DNA of 64,000 bases from Augochlora pura (GCF_028453695.1 NC_135775.1:19316545-19380544); one strand, 5' to 3'; positions 26,004 through 39,748 are shown, numbered from the stretch's first letter. Notes: generated from the sequence alone by a model not told the origin. Numbers and translations: made by a program.

Positions 26004-29000
26004 TCAACTTTATTCTATCTTCGAAATTAGTTCAGCCGTCTTGGCACGTCTTTGTCGGGCTGCCGGTGATAAAGTTTAGTATGCTAATTCGCAGAACAGC
26101 TGCGCAGCTTCCTCCAACCCGAGCAAAATACCAAAATTATTGAATTTAAATTGCTGTAATTAAAATGTCTTACGCTCGCTGACAAATTCCCGGATTCTTG
26201 GTATTAAATGCCGACCGCTTGCTGCTGCCTTGACGGCCTGTCGCCTCTAGCCGCGCCGCGCGGCACATCCGCGCGCGCCCGGTTTTGTCGAGCCGGTTAC
26301 TGTGCACGCGGACCAATTGATAACGCCTTTCGTTCGTTTACCGGAATAATTCGCTTTGTATTTATCTGACGAGACCTTTTTAGTCTATTAGTTTCTTTAG
26401 ACGACCATTAAAAAATGTTACGCGATTTACTCGATAAAAATTAAGTAATTTATGTCTGAAAATGAACCAGAGGCACAGTAATTGGTCAACCGCAGTAACC
26501 GGCACAATAAAGAATAACTCGGTGAGAATTTATCACGTGGAGTCCTTAAATAATTTCCAATTTTTATCTGACATTTATTTTGCTTTGTTCTTATTTACTT
26601 TTATTGATTATTTTATTTTATTTATGTTAAAACCTTATTTATCCTGTGAAAGTAAAAACTCGGTGTCTCAGAGTGGCTAAACACGAACTATAGATTCAAC
26701 CTACTTTAATTAGAAATTATTTATATTTCAACATAATAGTTAATGTCGTTTTTACCAGCGAAACATCCGACATGTTCATCCACGTTCTTTACCGTCGACA
26801 AAACCAGAAGGATGATGTTGATTCAAACGGCGTGTCTCCGAGAATAGGCATTCTCAAAGGGAGTTATGTCTAGAATCGCGAACAACACCTTTACATTTTC
26901 CACGCGGACATTGTAATCGTTTCTTAGCTTGTTATGGTTCGCTTTTCCAGCGACGATGAAAGCTGCAATTTCCAACTTCGGTGATGCTGCGAATGTGCTC
27001 TGTGGCAGAAGTAAGCTGTTTGTTTTAATCTTTTCAGGAGCCGGCCCGGTACAATACGCTTCTAGTTAAATGGAACAAAGCCTCTGTCGTCAACTCTCTT
27101 CAACTTTAGCTGTTCGATGCATGTCAGTAGTTGACGATAGTCAGCCACGACGCTGTTTTGCATTCGTTTCGCTAAATCGTCGAATAAATAAATTTATTCG
27201 ACGACTGTTTTAAAGTCGTGACATCAAATGATTTAATTATTTTAGATTCGTTTTGTTTTGCGTTGCAACGCTGACTTGTGATGGTAATAATAAATTTAAT
27301 TTCACTAGAAACAATTAAAGCCACGATGAAATTTGACTTGGTTTGTGTTCCACTTACGACTTTTATTATGTATAAATATTCTATAGTTTTCCTCGACCAT
27401 TACCTAATAAATATATATATATTGATTGGAGAAGAATGAAAATAAAAATTATGATATCACATGTGTAAATGATGGATTACTCTGTAAATGAAATTGTTAC
27501 AAAGTTTACTGAAAAGTACTTCTAATATTGTACACCATTATTACTTCCCTCGTTCTTATATTATAAAGGGTTACTGACATATGAAATTTAATATCCGAAA
27601 AGTTGACAGAACAATTCTTAGAAAAATGAAAAATTATCCGAAAAATTGAGAGAACAACTCTCAGAAAAAATGAAGAATTATCAGAAAATAATTCAGGAAG
27701 CTATCCAAAAAATTATCAGAAAATTATCGGACAAATAATAAACTGTAAACACACAAAAGCTATAAAAAAGAATAATCAGAAGAATTCCAGGAAATTGAGT
27801 AGAAATCTAATGCGAGAGGTTACCAGAAACTGATCGGTAAAACAATCGTAAAAATGTTTCGCAACCGGAACAGTTCAGCCCGACCGATTAGTACGAATAC
27901 GGGAAGGTCCGGGGACCAGTAATCGTAGCTCACGAACGGAATCGGTTCCGCAAGTCGAAGTGCCATCTCCGTCCGACTGGTAGCGATCAATAATCAACGA
28001 AAAGTTCCCCCCCGGCGCGTTCGTCGAATGGAAACGGATATCGTCGGACGCATTTATAACGAAGTAACGCTAAGTAGCGGTAATTCCATGACAATGGAAA
28101 CGGACCGTGTCATTTCGAAATCGAATCCATCATTGGGCATTGAATCGGGCAGCGATATCTCATCGGTTCCCGATCATTAAAATCTTGTCGTTTCTTATCG
28201 CGGACGCGGGTTGTCCTGCGAACGCGGCGCAAAGCCCGGTCGGGGATCCTCTCCCCGTGAACCGTAATCGACGTTATTGTTTCCCTTCCGACCAGGAAAA
28301 TGATAATGTCCGTTGATCTCCCGTTAATGGCCTATAATGACCGTCTCAATTAGAGGCTGACCAATTAAGATCAGACGACGTTTAAATTCACTTAAGCGCG
28401 GCAGCAGCGCCAGAGAGGGGGGGGGGGTTCTGCGACGCCGCGCGCCACCCATCGAGGCGTACGGTCCATAAGTTAACGCTCCATCTGTTCGGCGGGAGCT
28501 TTTCAGCTTTCATAGAGGAATGAATAGGGCAAGCCTGGCAGTCGGCCAGACAGCAAGTAACTTATTATATCTGGCATTAAATTATTATAGAGCTCGGTCG
28601 ACAATGGGTATGGTGGAGTGCATAGGAAACGATTAAACTGAATGACAGATCTAGACTGCTCCATTCGTAATCCGCCGTTTGCCCGCGTTATATGCCCGCT
28701 AACCGCCGCCCCTCTCGCGTCCTCGTGTGTGCACGTGCGGATGAACGCTGCCCCGGAATTATTGGCGCGCCTCTGGCCTGTCGCGTCCTCGCGCGGCCAG
28801 ACGCACGCCGAACGCCGCGGAAAACATTTCGCCACCCGAAATCGTCTAACTTACTCCTTTATTTCGCAACGGTTCTAACGCTTCTCTGGTTTTCTAGTCT
28901 CCACTGATTTTATCTCCTTTATGCAATTGCTACTTTTATACGCTGTTTATTTTATTTAAATAACACAGTTTCCTTAAATACCGAATTTTACATCTGGTTC

Positions 29001-29820
29001 TTTAAATATATGTAATGCAATCGGATCTTTAATATTTTCTAAACATAGACGTTTTAGCTGATAAACAGTAGTATAGAAAGCTTGTAGATAATATCTTGTA
29101 TGGATTATTTTTTTTTATATTACAGTTTAGCAGTTTTATTTATCTGTAAGTACGCTGACATGTTAAGTAATGTTAAGTAATCTTTAAGGTGAAGATAAAA
29201 TACATATTTTAATTAATATTACTATAATGTAACAATATGTTATATTTTATATATTATATTGTAAATATTATGAGAATACATTGTTTCATCTAACTAGGAT
29301 GTTCACGGTGCTTCGTCCATTTTTGCATCGTCAACGTCAACGTTATCGTCGCCGTCCTTTTTGCGCTCCACTACCAAAGTCCATCTTCCAATATGACAGA
29401 TATCGTATTGGTCACTTTTCTTAGACTCCGTATTAATATTAAAATATTCGTCAAATAATACTGAACCGAACAAATAATATAAATAATATAAGAAATGTTA
29501 AGTAGATTTCGTCTAATTACCAATCGGTGAAAATTTCCTTTGACACCGTGCATGCTTTTATAAAATGACTTTTCATCGGATTCGACGCGCGCGATTGTCC
29601 CCCGATAGCGCGTCGACTCGCCTCGCCGCCCGCACACGGTTTTTCGTTTCCGTTCAAAATTTTCAACAGACCCCCGGGGGCCCTCCAACTTTTTCTTTCC
29701 TCCTCGATTCCAGAAATTCGATATTTTTGGGGCCGTCTGTTGTTTCCTCGCCGATGCTCGATCGCTTTGTAATCGACGGAACGAACCGATTGTTCGTGAC
29801 ACGTTTACCGTCAACAACCG

Positions 29821-29834
29821 CCCCCCCCCCCCCC
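29821..29834. repeat. Poly-C run of 14 bases
   Basis: Fourteen C in a GC-rich block. A plus-strand open frame (29565-30140) and a minus-strand one (29663-30043) both run through it; neither has recognisable domains. Confidence 0.85.
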
Positions 29835-30272
29835 TCCATCGTTCGTCCTTTTTTGTCTGTGTATCGATACAGATCGAATTTGCTGGTTAGATGCTTGATA
29901 AAGTCGGCTTCAATGGAAAACGCGTGGAATGTCCGGCGTTTCCTGTGGCTTTCCCGGAACGTTCTTGTGAACGTGTTTGACAGGTTATTCGACGGTGATT
30001 TGACGAAACAGCGACTATTATTACTAGATTGGCAAATCCTCATTTTTCAACGTCATTTTTTTAAATTTAGAATTTTAGAAAAGCCTTCTTCGTCGACTGA
30101 AAAAATTCTCAGAGGAAGAAGAAAAGAAAATTGGCGATAAACCTTGTTAATTTATTCGTTTTCTTGCATTTAAATAAATGCGTCTATACACGAGTTTTGG
30201 GACAGCGAGTTTGAATTTTTTTAAAGCAATTAAAATTATTAACATAAAAGGGAAATATATAGATTCTAAAAA

Positions 30273-30643
30273 TAGGGGAGGGAGGTTCCGGAAGTCGTTT
30301 GAATTAACTTTTTCCTCTACAAAAATTGTCTCCAAGGCGTCGTTAATTAATTATTCACGAAAAACACTGACCAATGAGAGGCGAGCTCTTTTGGCGCGAG
30401 GTTAGGTTCTGATTGTTCATTGACTCCGCCGCTTAGCATCAGTCAAACTTGCTTCTCATTGGTCACTATTTTTCATTAATAACTCGCAAACAAAATTTTG
30501 TAAAATATTTTCGTTAAGGAAAAAGTTGCTTTAAATGATACGAAAAAATCCTCATTTTCTGATTTGGTATGACTTTTGGAACACCCTGTATCCCAAGAAA
30601 TCCTCATTTTCTGATTTGGTATGACTTTTGGAACACCCTGTAT
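30273..30643. mobile_element. Second CAGGGTG-family MITE with duplicated right end
   Basis: The interior matches 5031-5372 (CACTGACCAATGAGAGGCGAG; TCTCATTGGTCACTATTTTTCATTAATAACTCG). The right end, GACTTTTGGAACACCCTGTA, is present twice: 46 bases at 30546-30591 are repeated without change at 30598-30643. The exact match means the duplication is recent or an assembly artefact. Confidence 0.65.
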
Positions 30644-31364
30644 ATTTTCTTTTTCTTGAGAATCATGCGTAAACGTTTCTACATAAATTATTCTATAACG
30701 ATAATATAACTAAATCTATTTGTTTGTATTACAGTAATTAAACTGTGAATTTTATGTATTTATAATAAAAATGAATGTATTAAATACAAAACTAAAAGAA
30801 GGTTAGAAGAATTTAAGGATATTATTACATTATTCCCAACTCAATACAATTCTTAAAACGAAAATGATATTGTCATCTAATTTACACTTCTTACAATTAA
30901 TTTAGATAATTTTTATTTTGCCTAGAGATCTGCAGTAATGACAAATAAATTGTACGTTCTGGAAGCTCAACTTTATGAATTATAAGTGACTTTTTGTAAG
31001 TGTGCAACAGGACTTCGTCGTTCACCCAATGTTTCTGTCTCATTCACTAATTTCTTTTATTCTTGCTCAAGTAACCTCTTATACTTGAATACTATTAAGA
31101 ACTGACGAGAAGGCGCCCGTAAACAATGAGGGTACGTTCGCTCCAGGCGCCTTCTTGTCAGCTCTGCTCTATACTTGAAGCACGAGTACATAATTCTTGT
31201 ACAAGGAGAACTTATCTCATTCTAATACTTTGCTTCATCTTCTTCTGGCGAATTCCTCTTCTATTAGCTGCGTCGCCTCGTGTTCTGTTATTATCTTACT
31301 CGCTGGAATGAGCGAATTGTTCTAACGATCGAGGATTTTTACGATTCTATGTGCGTTAACAGAT

Positions 31365-31575
31365 ATTAACTTTATATTATTATTCCTCTTACAATTTCAT
31401 ATTAATTTCATATTATTGCTCTTATAATTTCATATTAAATTCGTATTATTTTTATTCTTGTAGTTTCATATTAATTTCGTATTATTCTTATTCTTATAAT
31501 TTTATATTAATTTCATATTATTCTTAGTCTTATAATTCCATATTAATTTCATATAGTTATAATTTCATATCACAA
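31365..31575. repeat. About 30-bp tandem repeat
   Basis: Units of ttattcttataattttatat plus taatttcata, about six copies, decayed. Confidence 0.8.
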
Positions 31576-32360
31576 TTTCCACTTGTCCATATATTTTATT
31601 AACTCGAACTTTTCGAATGAAATGTTGCTTTCGATTTTATGAATTTAAACCGTACAAAATTACGGTCTACATTTTGTTTCCCCTTATTTATTCGAAATAC
31701 ATGCATCGTGAGGTATAAAGTAACAAAATATATGTCATTACCAGAGTGCGAATTTTATGCATTTGTTACAAAAATAAGTATATCAAACGCACAACACATA
31801 TCAAACGCACACAGGAAAACATTTCATGAATCGAGTATTTTTATTGTAATATTTTCAACTCACTGAAATTATTACGAATAAAAGTTAACGCGTACGTGGA
31901 CAATATATTTTACAACTAAGGGAAACAGTTTTTATTTTACTTTAATTCTGCAGTTCATTCATATTTGTCAACAAAATCGTAAATCTGAACAATGATTATG
32001 AATCATAGTGATTCGTTCGCGAACAATACGTTTACATTCTCTTGCCTTTGTTGAAAATAAATTGGTTTCCGAAATTTGCAGCTAATAGCGAAATAAATAA
32101 CAATGTAAAATATTGTTCGTTGCAGATGAAATACAGTTTTAGCAACGCTATTTTCTAGTCGATATTTACTGTAGTATCGATTACAACACCGCAGCGTAAA
32201 CATGCACGCTTGACTACGGTGAAAAGTGACCCGTTCACGAACCGTTCTGTATTTTCTTGCTACATAATGAGAGAATGAGCGAAACTATGCGTCAACTAAT
32301 TTTTAACAAAAGGATTAGCTCAGATAACAATTTACAGGAAACTGAAACCTCGGAGATGTA

Positions 32361-32605
32361 TTAACCCGTTGCGCTCGAGACTATTTTAACTCCGAAATGA
32401 AGACACTTGTTTCAACCTACGTATTTCTATTTCGTTTAATGTTTCTATTTGGTACTTATAAAATTGAACGTGTACATTTATAAAAGATTTTTCTATTTGA
32501 CCATTTATCGAGTATAGATAAATTTAATAACTCGACAATATTTTAGAAATACTCTGGCAATTTTCAACGTCGCCTGGGAGTCGCGACGCGATTGCAAAGG
32601 ATTAA
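32361..32605. mobile_element. TTAA-flanked MITE, family 1 copy
   Basis: TTAACCCGTTGCGCTCGAGA at the left and CGATTGCAAAGGATTAA at the right, 245 bp. The left interior has CTATTTTAACTCCGAAATGA like the other copies. Another copy begins only about 350 bp downstream. Confidence 0.7.
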
Positions 32606-32952
32606 TCCGCCTCCGCGCAGGCATTTTAACCGTCTACATTGTAAGCTGCAAAATAGCAATATAACATTACAGAGACAATTATCCACTGTTCAGAATTCGG
32701 TCAGTGAACGTCCTTTGACGAAATGTACCTCTGGCCCTCCACTTTACACGCATCTCGACCGGAAGCAGTCGCAGCAAAGGCGCAGGCGACTGAAAATTTC
32801 AATTTCGTTTTTCCGACAAAATATCGACCTGTTGGAAGAATATTGAAAGCAGATCCATCTGACAAACGAAGCAGTTTTCTAATTCAACTGACGAAACGAT
32901 GACGTAAAAATAGTTTGAACTAAGTTAATGGAACATTTCGCGAAAGTTTTTA

Positions 32953-33198
32953 TTAACCCTTTGAGGTCGAATTAAATTTATACGCGATTCATGCTGGTCG
33001 TAATTAATTTTCTTTCAGTGGACAGGAATAAGAAAACAATAATAAAAGAAGGAAAACAAAGTTTATTAATATCGTTTTAATATTTAGAAATATGTAACAC
33101 AATAATACGTTTTAATTTTATGCAAAAATGAAAAAGATGAAAAAGGATAAATAAATTGCTTTGGTGGCTGAGAGTAGTCATACGACCGCAAAGGGTTG
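32953..33198. mobile_element. TTAA-flanked MITE, family 1 copy with TTGA right flank
   Basis: TTAACCCTTTGAGGTCGA at the left, ACGACCGCAAAGGGTTGA at the right; 246 bp. The right target site has mutated from TTAA to TTGA. The termini are otherwise inverse repeats, and the change TTTGCAC to TTTGAGG marks a subfamily. Confidence 0.65.
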
Positions 33199-33882
33199 AT
33201 ATGTTTAATACTGACTCGCTTCGATTTATATGTTTAATACTGACTGGTTTCGATTAATATGTATAACACTGATTCGCTTCGATCACACAAGATAGTTTAC
33301 GGTGGACTTTGAACGCGAGCGAACGAACATTTTCTCGAGTTACAGTAATATTATATTTTAATGTAACATAATGATGGCGTAATTCATTTAAGCGCGCCTT
33401 TATAATGGCAACGAACGCCGCACACCGCGCCGCGCCGCGCCGGCCAGTCGTTTTGCTGCGTGGTAATGTACGACCACATACAGCTGGTATAACAAAACGT
33501 ACGATAATGGAGCACGGTTGAGATGTTCTCTCACGCCCCGCCGCGCCGTCCAGACATAGCTTCTACTCGGTTAAATTTGGAAATTAGAAAAAGATTTCAC
33601 AAGATGGTTATAGCGGTGCGGGAGCCAAACGAAGCGATGCAAATAGATACCTTAATAACTTGACACTCCGTGAACGTTTCTAAATTTAACAACTTCGTAA
33701 ATTCGTTTTATTTGGAGAGCAATGGTACTGTGCTGCAGTTTCGACAAATTCCGAAATAATAGGTGTACTCGCAGTGATCAATTTTACTGAGAGCTAATCT
33801 TATTATCATTTTTCAAAATCTATTTTTTATATATACACTACAATCTTTACTCAGTATTCATTAATTGTTTCGTGACTTTATA

Positions 33883-34070
33883 TTAATATTTTACCAACCG
33901 GTAGCTGATCGGCTTTTCCTCTGATCGATAGTCTGTGAATAGCCAGTCATGGCAACTAATAATTTGTTAGCTATTATTGAGAGAAAATTGTTAGAAAGCT
34001 CTAATATTATTATATAAGTTTTTAAATATTAGACACCTTTAGCGATGCGTAGAATAAATAAAATAGAAAT
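33883..34070. mobile_element. Partial family 3 element
   Basis: TTAATATTTTACCAACCGGTAG then CTGATCGGCTTTTCCTCTGATCGATAGTCT aligns base by base with the inner element at 54035 (AACCGGTAG/GACCGGTAG, ATCGGCTTTT, GACAATCTAT). Shared motifs continue to ATTAGACACCTTT, after which a 29-bp tandem array takes over and the right end is lost. Confidence 0.6.
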
Positions 34071-34215
34071 ACAATGAACAGAATATATAACATAAAAATG
34101 CAATGAATAGAATATATAAATAAAATAGAAATACAACGAACAGAATATGTAAAATAAAAATACTATAAATAGATTATATAAAATAAAAATACAATGAATA
34201 AAATATTGAAATAAA
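34040..34215. repeat. About 29-bp tandem repeat
   Basis: Five to six units of aaataaaaatacaatgaata plus gaatatata. It abuts or interrupts the family 3 element starting at 33883. Confidence 0.82.
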
Positions 34216-34595
34216 CAAATATTTAATAGCAGTGTTTCGCTGGTGTAGATGATTGATAATGGAATCAAGAAATGATTTGAAAAGACTTCCGTCCGAGAAA
34301 GTAGAAAACATTTTGCGAAATTTATAGACAGAGAGAACATTGAAATTATGCGGAGTGTATCTGTACGGGAACTCGCTTATGCGATAGGTGGCTGTCAGAA
34401 AACTATTTCATTTTACTTCTCCGCCTTGACATCGCATCGTTTCACACAGCTCGTCTGAATAGACGTCACCTTATTCTACTGCTCTGAGTCAATATAACTG
34501 CCATTCTACGTCTTTTGCTTTACTTTAATTTTTTATCCTGCATATATCCCGCTATGAATTCATTATACGCGCCAGTCTGAGAACTGACCTTCCCT

Positions 34596-34625
34596 TTTGA
34601 TAGTTCCAATACTGGAACTATCAAA
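34596..34625. repeat. Perfect 13-bp hairpin
   Basis: TTTGATAGTTCCA, loop ATAC, TGGAACTATCAAA. The stem is perfect but too short for a miRNA precursor, and no neighbouring gene suggests a terminator. Confidence 0.6.
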
Positions 34626-34894
34626 CTGATCGAAATGACAGGTTTCTAATTTTTTCTTCTACAATTTCTGATATAAAAATATTTTTGTAAGAAATTTTTG
34701 GATAACCATTTTTATGCAAGCATATTATTTTATATATGATACAGGGTTGAAATAAATCCAATTTTGGCAGCAAAATTTATAAATCTTGTTTAGAGTTCTG
34801 CAGTTTCAATTTTAATAGACATAAGTGTCCTAAATTTTATTTTTAATACTTCGTTACTTATGTTTTTACTATATGTAATACTTTATTTTACTGT

Positions 34895-35030
34895 ATGCAA
34901 TATTATTATATATATTATTGTATATGTATGTACTGTATATATTATTGTATATGTATATACTGTATATATTATTGTATATGTATATACTGTATATATTATT
35001 GTATATGTATATACTGTATATATTATTGGA
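34895..35030. repeat. 25-bp tandem repeat
   Basis: Five near-identical units of tattattgtatatgtatata plus ctgta. Confidence 0.92.
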
Positions 35031-35556
35031 AAATTTTATTACCAATCACTTGTTAACAAACACCGACTAGTATTTAAAGAACACAAAAATGACGAAAGCA
35101 AATGTCTCGAAAACATTTGCAATCAAAGCTAACGCATAGAACGTTTCACAAAACGTACGCGCGGAACAATTAAATTCGAAAGAGCGAAACGACATTGTTC
35201 ACACTGCATCGTGCGATATGAAAATGTAGTTTACAGAGCTTTACATTGCGTATCGCCGAATATTTTCAATGTATTCGCAACAAAAATTTCGGAACGAGGG
35301 CCAAAGGCATGAAAAATCAACGAGAGATTTTCTGTAAAATACGAGAATTTGTTTACGGCGCGGCCGAAATAATATAAATATATCCGCCGGTTGTGGAATT
35401 TCAATTTAAGCGACGCGAAGAACATAGGGGGATTATAACTGTGCGACACAACGCGTGCAAAGTGCTACATTAATAGACAGGGGACGTAATGTTAATTACG
35501 AACCTATAAAATTACACTTGAGCCTCGCTTGACGCGACAACGCAATTTAACTGTGC

Positions 35557-35563
<7 letters not shown>

Positions 35564-35597
<34 letters not shown>
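35564..35597. repeat. (AT)n microsatellite
   Basis: Seventeen AT dinucleotides without interruption. Confidence 0.97.
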
Positions 35598-35600
<3 letters not shown>

Positions 35601-37279
35601 AATTTGTGGCCGGTTAACACCGCGATTAATGCATATGGTATAATCACACTTGCAGATAATGATCATTAGATATTACAGCGAATTATTAATGAACATGTTT
35701 CACGCATTATATATTTATCTGGTATTGCTGTAAGCCGGTGCTATCTAGTGGCTATGGCTTGAGAATGCGTTTAGTGACAAGTGATCGCGTCGGCCACGTG
35801 CTCGTACGTAGTCGCCGCAAGCGTAAAACCGCGATCGATGAGATTATGACAGAACATAGTAAAATAATGATCATACATAACCTTTCGACCTGTATTCTTA
35901 TTTCATTACTAATACTGGAAACATTAGTAACATCAAGCTATTCACTTGGAAGACATGTTAACAGAAGCTACAAAATAATACAGTACTGAAAAATGTAATA
36001 TTATTGTAAATATTGCTCACTCATGTGAAGTAACAAAATATTCATGAATAAAAAATGTTAAAAATTGTGAACTGTAATCGTCTCCGATATTGTTGAATTA
36101 TTTAAATGAATACTATCCCTGATTTGATGAAATGAGGGAATTTCAAGTAATTTACGAAATTCATTTAACTAAATTATAATAATTAAAGTTCCGTCCTATT
36201 CGTTAAATTACATGCTCCTGCGTTCATGATGAATTTAAGCTGTTATTTTGATATTTGATAAAATTGATCCAGACCCAGACTATGCGTCAAACAATGTTAT
36301 TTTATATATGAGCGCGTGGGAAGGTTTTATCTTTCTAATTTATTCGATCTGGTCAGTAATCAACGATAATAATATATTTATCGTGAACAGGATAACTGAT
36401 ATTTAACAATAAATGTAACGAATCCCTAATTTCTGAAACTTTATCAATGACCGTAGAAATAATTCAGCGTTAATTAATTAATTCGTGAAGATATGTTACA
36501 TTTTATGCACTCGATTAGAATATTCGAAAATTATATAATAAAATTCTTTCAAACTAAACAACATTTCCAAAAACAGATAATATATTATAATTATACGTCT
36601 CGAGAATTTTTGTTTGTTTTTTTACGAAGTGAAACAACGTTATCTCATGACATCGGCACTTTCGATTTAACTCGTATCTACCTTAGAGTAAATGTGCAAT
36701 CTTAATTTGCAGCGAAACTGACTGAAACCATAGCTGCATTGCACTGATTAAATTTCTCAAATGAATTTGCTGGAAAAGATAGAACATGAAGCGTAAATAC
36801 ACATTTGACAGTGACGCCACTTCCATTTAACGAACGTTAATCAAACCTAGAAAGCAAAAGATATATTTCGTGTACAGTTGCGAGACACATCTTTTTACAT
36901 TAATTTTTACGATTTTTTACATTACTTTTAACGATTTTTTACGTTATATCACGATCGGATCATCTGTATGTAATTGCGTAAATAGGTTAATATTTAATTA
37001 ATTCTAAAAGATTCTGTTGCAAAATGCACAAAAATAGCGGAAATTTCATATTTATTAGTTTAGATCACGTTTTATATGTAAATGTAATACTTTTGATTAA
37101 ACTTAACGTAACGATATCAACCGCTTGGAATACTTTAACGAGTTTGACTCGTGACAGAGATTTATAGCAATAATCTGTTAATTTTATTAGCCATTTGGCT
37201 TTTCCTAATTCCATCAAATTCGTGAAGTTGATAATTTATAAAATCAAGCGAATATAGACACACTATATACATCAATCGT

Positions 37280-37357
37280 GTTTTTTAAAATTATTTCAAT
37301 CGAGGAACTTCTAATCATTGCTAAACTATAAAGAAAATAGCACGGCAAGGGGTTAAA
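37280..37357. mobile_element. Right end of a family 2 element
   Basis: AACTATAAAGAAAATAGCACGGCAAGGGGTTAA is the reverse complement of the left end at 53883 (TTAACCCCTTACCGTACTATTTTCTTCATAGTT) over about 33 bases. The other end was not located. Confidence 0.5.
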
Positions 37358-37379
37358 CGAATATGTCCGATTAAACTTT

Positions 37380-37975
37380 CGTTTTTCTTTAAAGCAATAT
37401 TTACTGGAGCAATGTTAGCCTAGTAGAAAATGACTGTACCCAAGTTCGCCAAAATTCGATACAACGGATGGTGGTGCCATCCGATAGCCATCACAAATAA
37501 TCTCCTTGAGGGGTGCAGCATGGTCAGAACCGCTGCCATCGCTGTCATAGACGACTTATCGCACGATTTCAAATATCGATATCATATCTTGTCCGTGATG
37601 GAACTTGGTATACTGATGAATCTATTCCTATACTTCGTCTGTGCTTAAAATTTTCTGCGATACCAACGAATGTTCACTAGCCGTCGATCGACGACTTAAA
37701 AGGTTATATTGCAGACAAGGTAAAGAATTAAATCTGATACCCAATTTACTATCATATAGGAGGTATTACGGTAAATTAAACATCGATTGGGGTTTCCTAT
37801 TAGATGTTCTGAAGTACCGACATTGCCAAAAAACAAAGGCGCAGACTTAGGACTAGTACAGACATTGTATCTTATGGGATTTTCTGTGTTAGTTTTGGGG
37901 AGTTCTAGAGTCCCCTTATCATTTCGTATCGCATTCAGCGTTATCGATAGTTCACAAAAAACACGTTAGCAAGGA
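37380..37975. other. Unidentified block of formerly coding look
   Basis: Composition is more balanced than the surrounding DNA, and broken open frames occur on both strands. The plus strand gives pieces such as KFAKIRYNGWWCHPIAIT; the minus strand gives VVYDSDGSGSDHAAPLKEII and DGYRMAPPSVVSNFGELGYS between stops. This would fit a decayed mobile-element gene, but no family is recognised. It begins 23 bases after the family 2 end at 37357. Confidence 0.25.
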
Positions 37976-39079
37976 GCGAATATTCAGCATATTACATTTC
38001 TACTACGAGTGCTGAATATTATTTCCGTTGTAATAAATATGGAAGAGGTGGCAATAAGAGTGCAAATATTAGAGTGATGTAAATACTATACAGAAATATA
38101 TCAAAAAAATATAATTACTTTCATGATCAATTGAGCAATTACTTTCACTACTTACATACTTACTGATGGTACAGAGCAATAGTTTTGTATATATTTTTTC
38201 TTGCAAATGGATGTTTAAAAAGTCAATTTTACAAACTTTTCAGTACACAGAAAAGCATTGCATACAATATCTGTAGTGTCTGTGATATTGAGTTGTTACG
38301 AAAATAATTTAGATCGTTTTGTAAGTTGTCTATTTGGAAAACTAAAGTAACATTTGCAAGGTACTATATGGTAAAGTTTGTTACCTTTCAGCTCGTCGAA
38401 TTGTCGAGACGTAGGACGTTGTTGTGACGCGTTCGCAAGGAGACTACGACGCGAACTGCGGTCTCCTTGGCCCCACTCCTTCGACAGAATGACTAGTAAA
38501 CAAATCCTGCTCCTCGAGTTACCTTGTCAAAGTCATGTGACGTATATAACTGCGTTTCGAATTATTAAGGTTGCAGGACAAGAACAGAAACGACAAAAAT
38601 AATCTTCCCTTGAGACAAGTCGAATCTTGCTCCTCGTTTACTGACTTATGGAAAAGAGGCTAGCCAAGCAGCTGCTTTTCTTTTTTCATATTAAAAGCCG
38701 ATTTTAATCAGTGATAATATTAATATTAGCGAATAGTTTGTATCGTAAATAGAAAAAGATTTGACAGGGTAAATGAATTGGTATATAGTTGGATTTGGAT
38801 TTCAAAATTTGAAATATATTTATATCTATAAATAAGATATTTATAATTCGTTTATGATTATATAAACTGTATTATTTATATCTATAAATAAGATAGTAAA
38901 TATACCTCCTTTATGGTTTCATAAACTGCATTATCATCTAGATTTTATTAATAGAGAAGGTCCCTGGGGGCCTTGTCGGGCTTTGACCGTTGAAAAAGTT
39001 GTCGGCCATCGGAGGGTTAACTGAGATCAGGAATATTAAATCAGCTTTACCTGAGCTCGATAAAGTAGTATAGGAACGA

Positions 39080-39345
39080 ATGGTCGGACAAGTAGAATAA
39101 GAGTTGTTTGTAGCCAGACAAACTTAATAGCGATTCTTTTTGGTCAGACGAGAAGAACAAAAATTATCTATGATAATTACCAGAAAAATACAGTAGAAAC
39201 CTGGTTCGTGATCAGACAAGTAGAATAGAAATTGTATATAGTCAGACAGCAAGTATATAAAGTGCCTTTGGTCAAAAAAGTAGAACAGACATTGTCTATA
39301 GTAATACAAGTAATATAAAAATTGTTAGAGAATAAGAATCGTCTG
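39080..39345. repeat. Degenerate tandem repeat
   Basis: Recurring blocks of agtagaataagaattgt and tatagtcagacaa at irregular spacing. An old, decayed array. Confidence 0.5.
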
Positions 39346-39742
39346 TGATCAATTGTCTAGGCTCAGAAAAATACAACTAGAGTGATATACAATTTATCAA
39401 ATAGAATATCAACGATTAATAACCATAGAAATAAAATAACAAATATCTATGGTCACGCAAACAGGATAGGTAATAATCAAAATATCCAAACATTATTAAC
39501 ATATCTAATGATTCAAATTATACTATGATTCAAAACATATAATTGATCTTCCTATAATTGAACTTTTTAATTGCAATGATTTACGACTGATAAAGTAGTT
39601 ACAAAAGCGTCGAATGGCCTAGATTAGGTTAAACGAATAGGTCTATAATAAAACTGGAAAACACCTTTCTTCTCTTAGACTTTCTCAATAGTATAAATAA
39701 AATAGGAGCGATCGAAATCAGCGCCGTTCATTTCGGAGAAAC

Positions 39743-39748
39743 TTTATT
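39743..39748 (-). terminator. Possible polyadenylation signal AATAAA
   Basis: TTTATT on the plus strand, i.e. AATAAA for a minus-strand transcript, at the left end of a stretch (39740-42530) that is less AT-rich than its surroundings and could be the 3' UTR of the candidate exon at 42538-42730. AATAAA is common by chance in this AT-rich DNA, so this is weak. Confidence 0.2.

Larger units (their letters stand above)
21770..33880. other. No supported gene: GC-rich islands, minisatellites and element relics
   Basis: Islands at 22280-22860, 23740-24960, 27880-28870 and 29570-30130 carry poly-C or poly-G runs and short open frames on both strands, the longest 191 codons (29565-30140, plus). None has a family signature. 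They could be promoters or unrecognised first exons, which cannot be settled from sequence alone. Confidence 0.5.

Noticed and set aside
29565..30140. 191-codon plus-strand open frame
   Set aside because: No domain is recognisable, it runs through poly-C, and the minus strand is open over the same bases. Kept only as an unresolved GC-rich island.
34596..34625. Perfect hairpin as a miRNA precursor
   Set aside because: The 13-bp stem and 4-base loop are too short for a pre-miRNA, and the flanking sequence does not extend the pairing.
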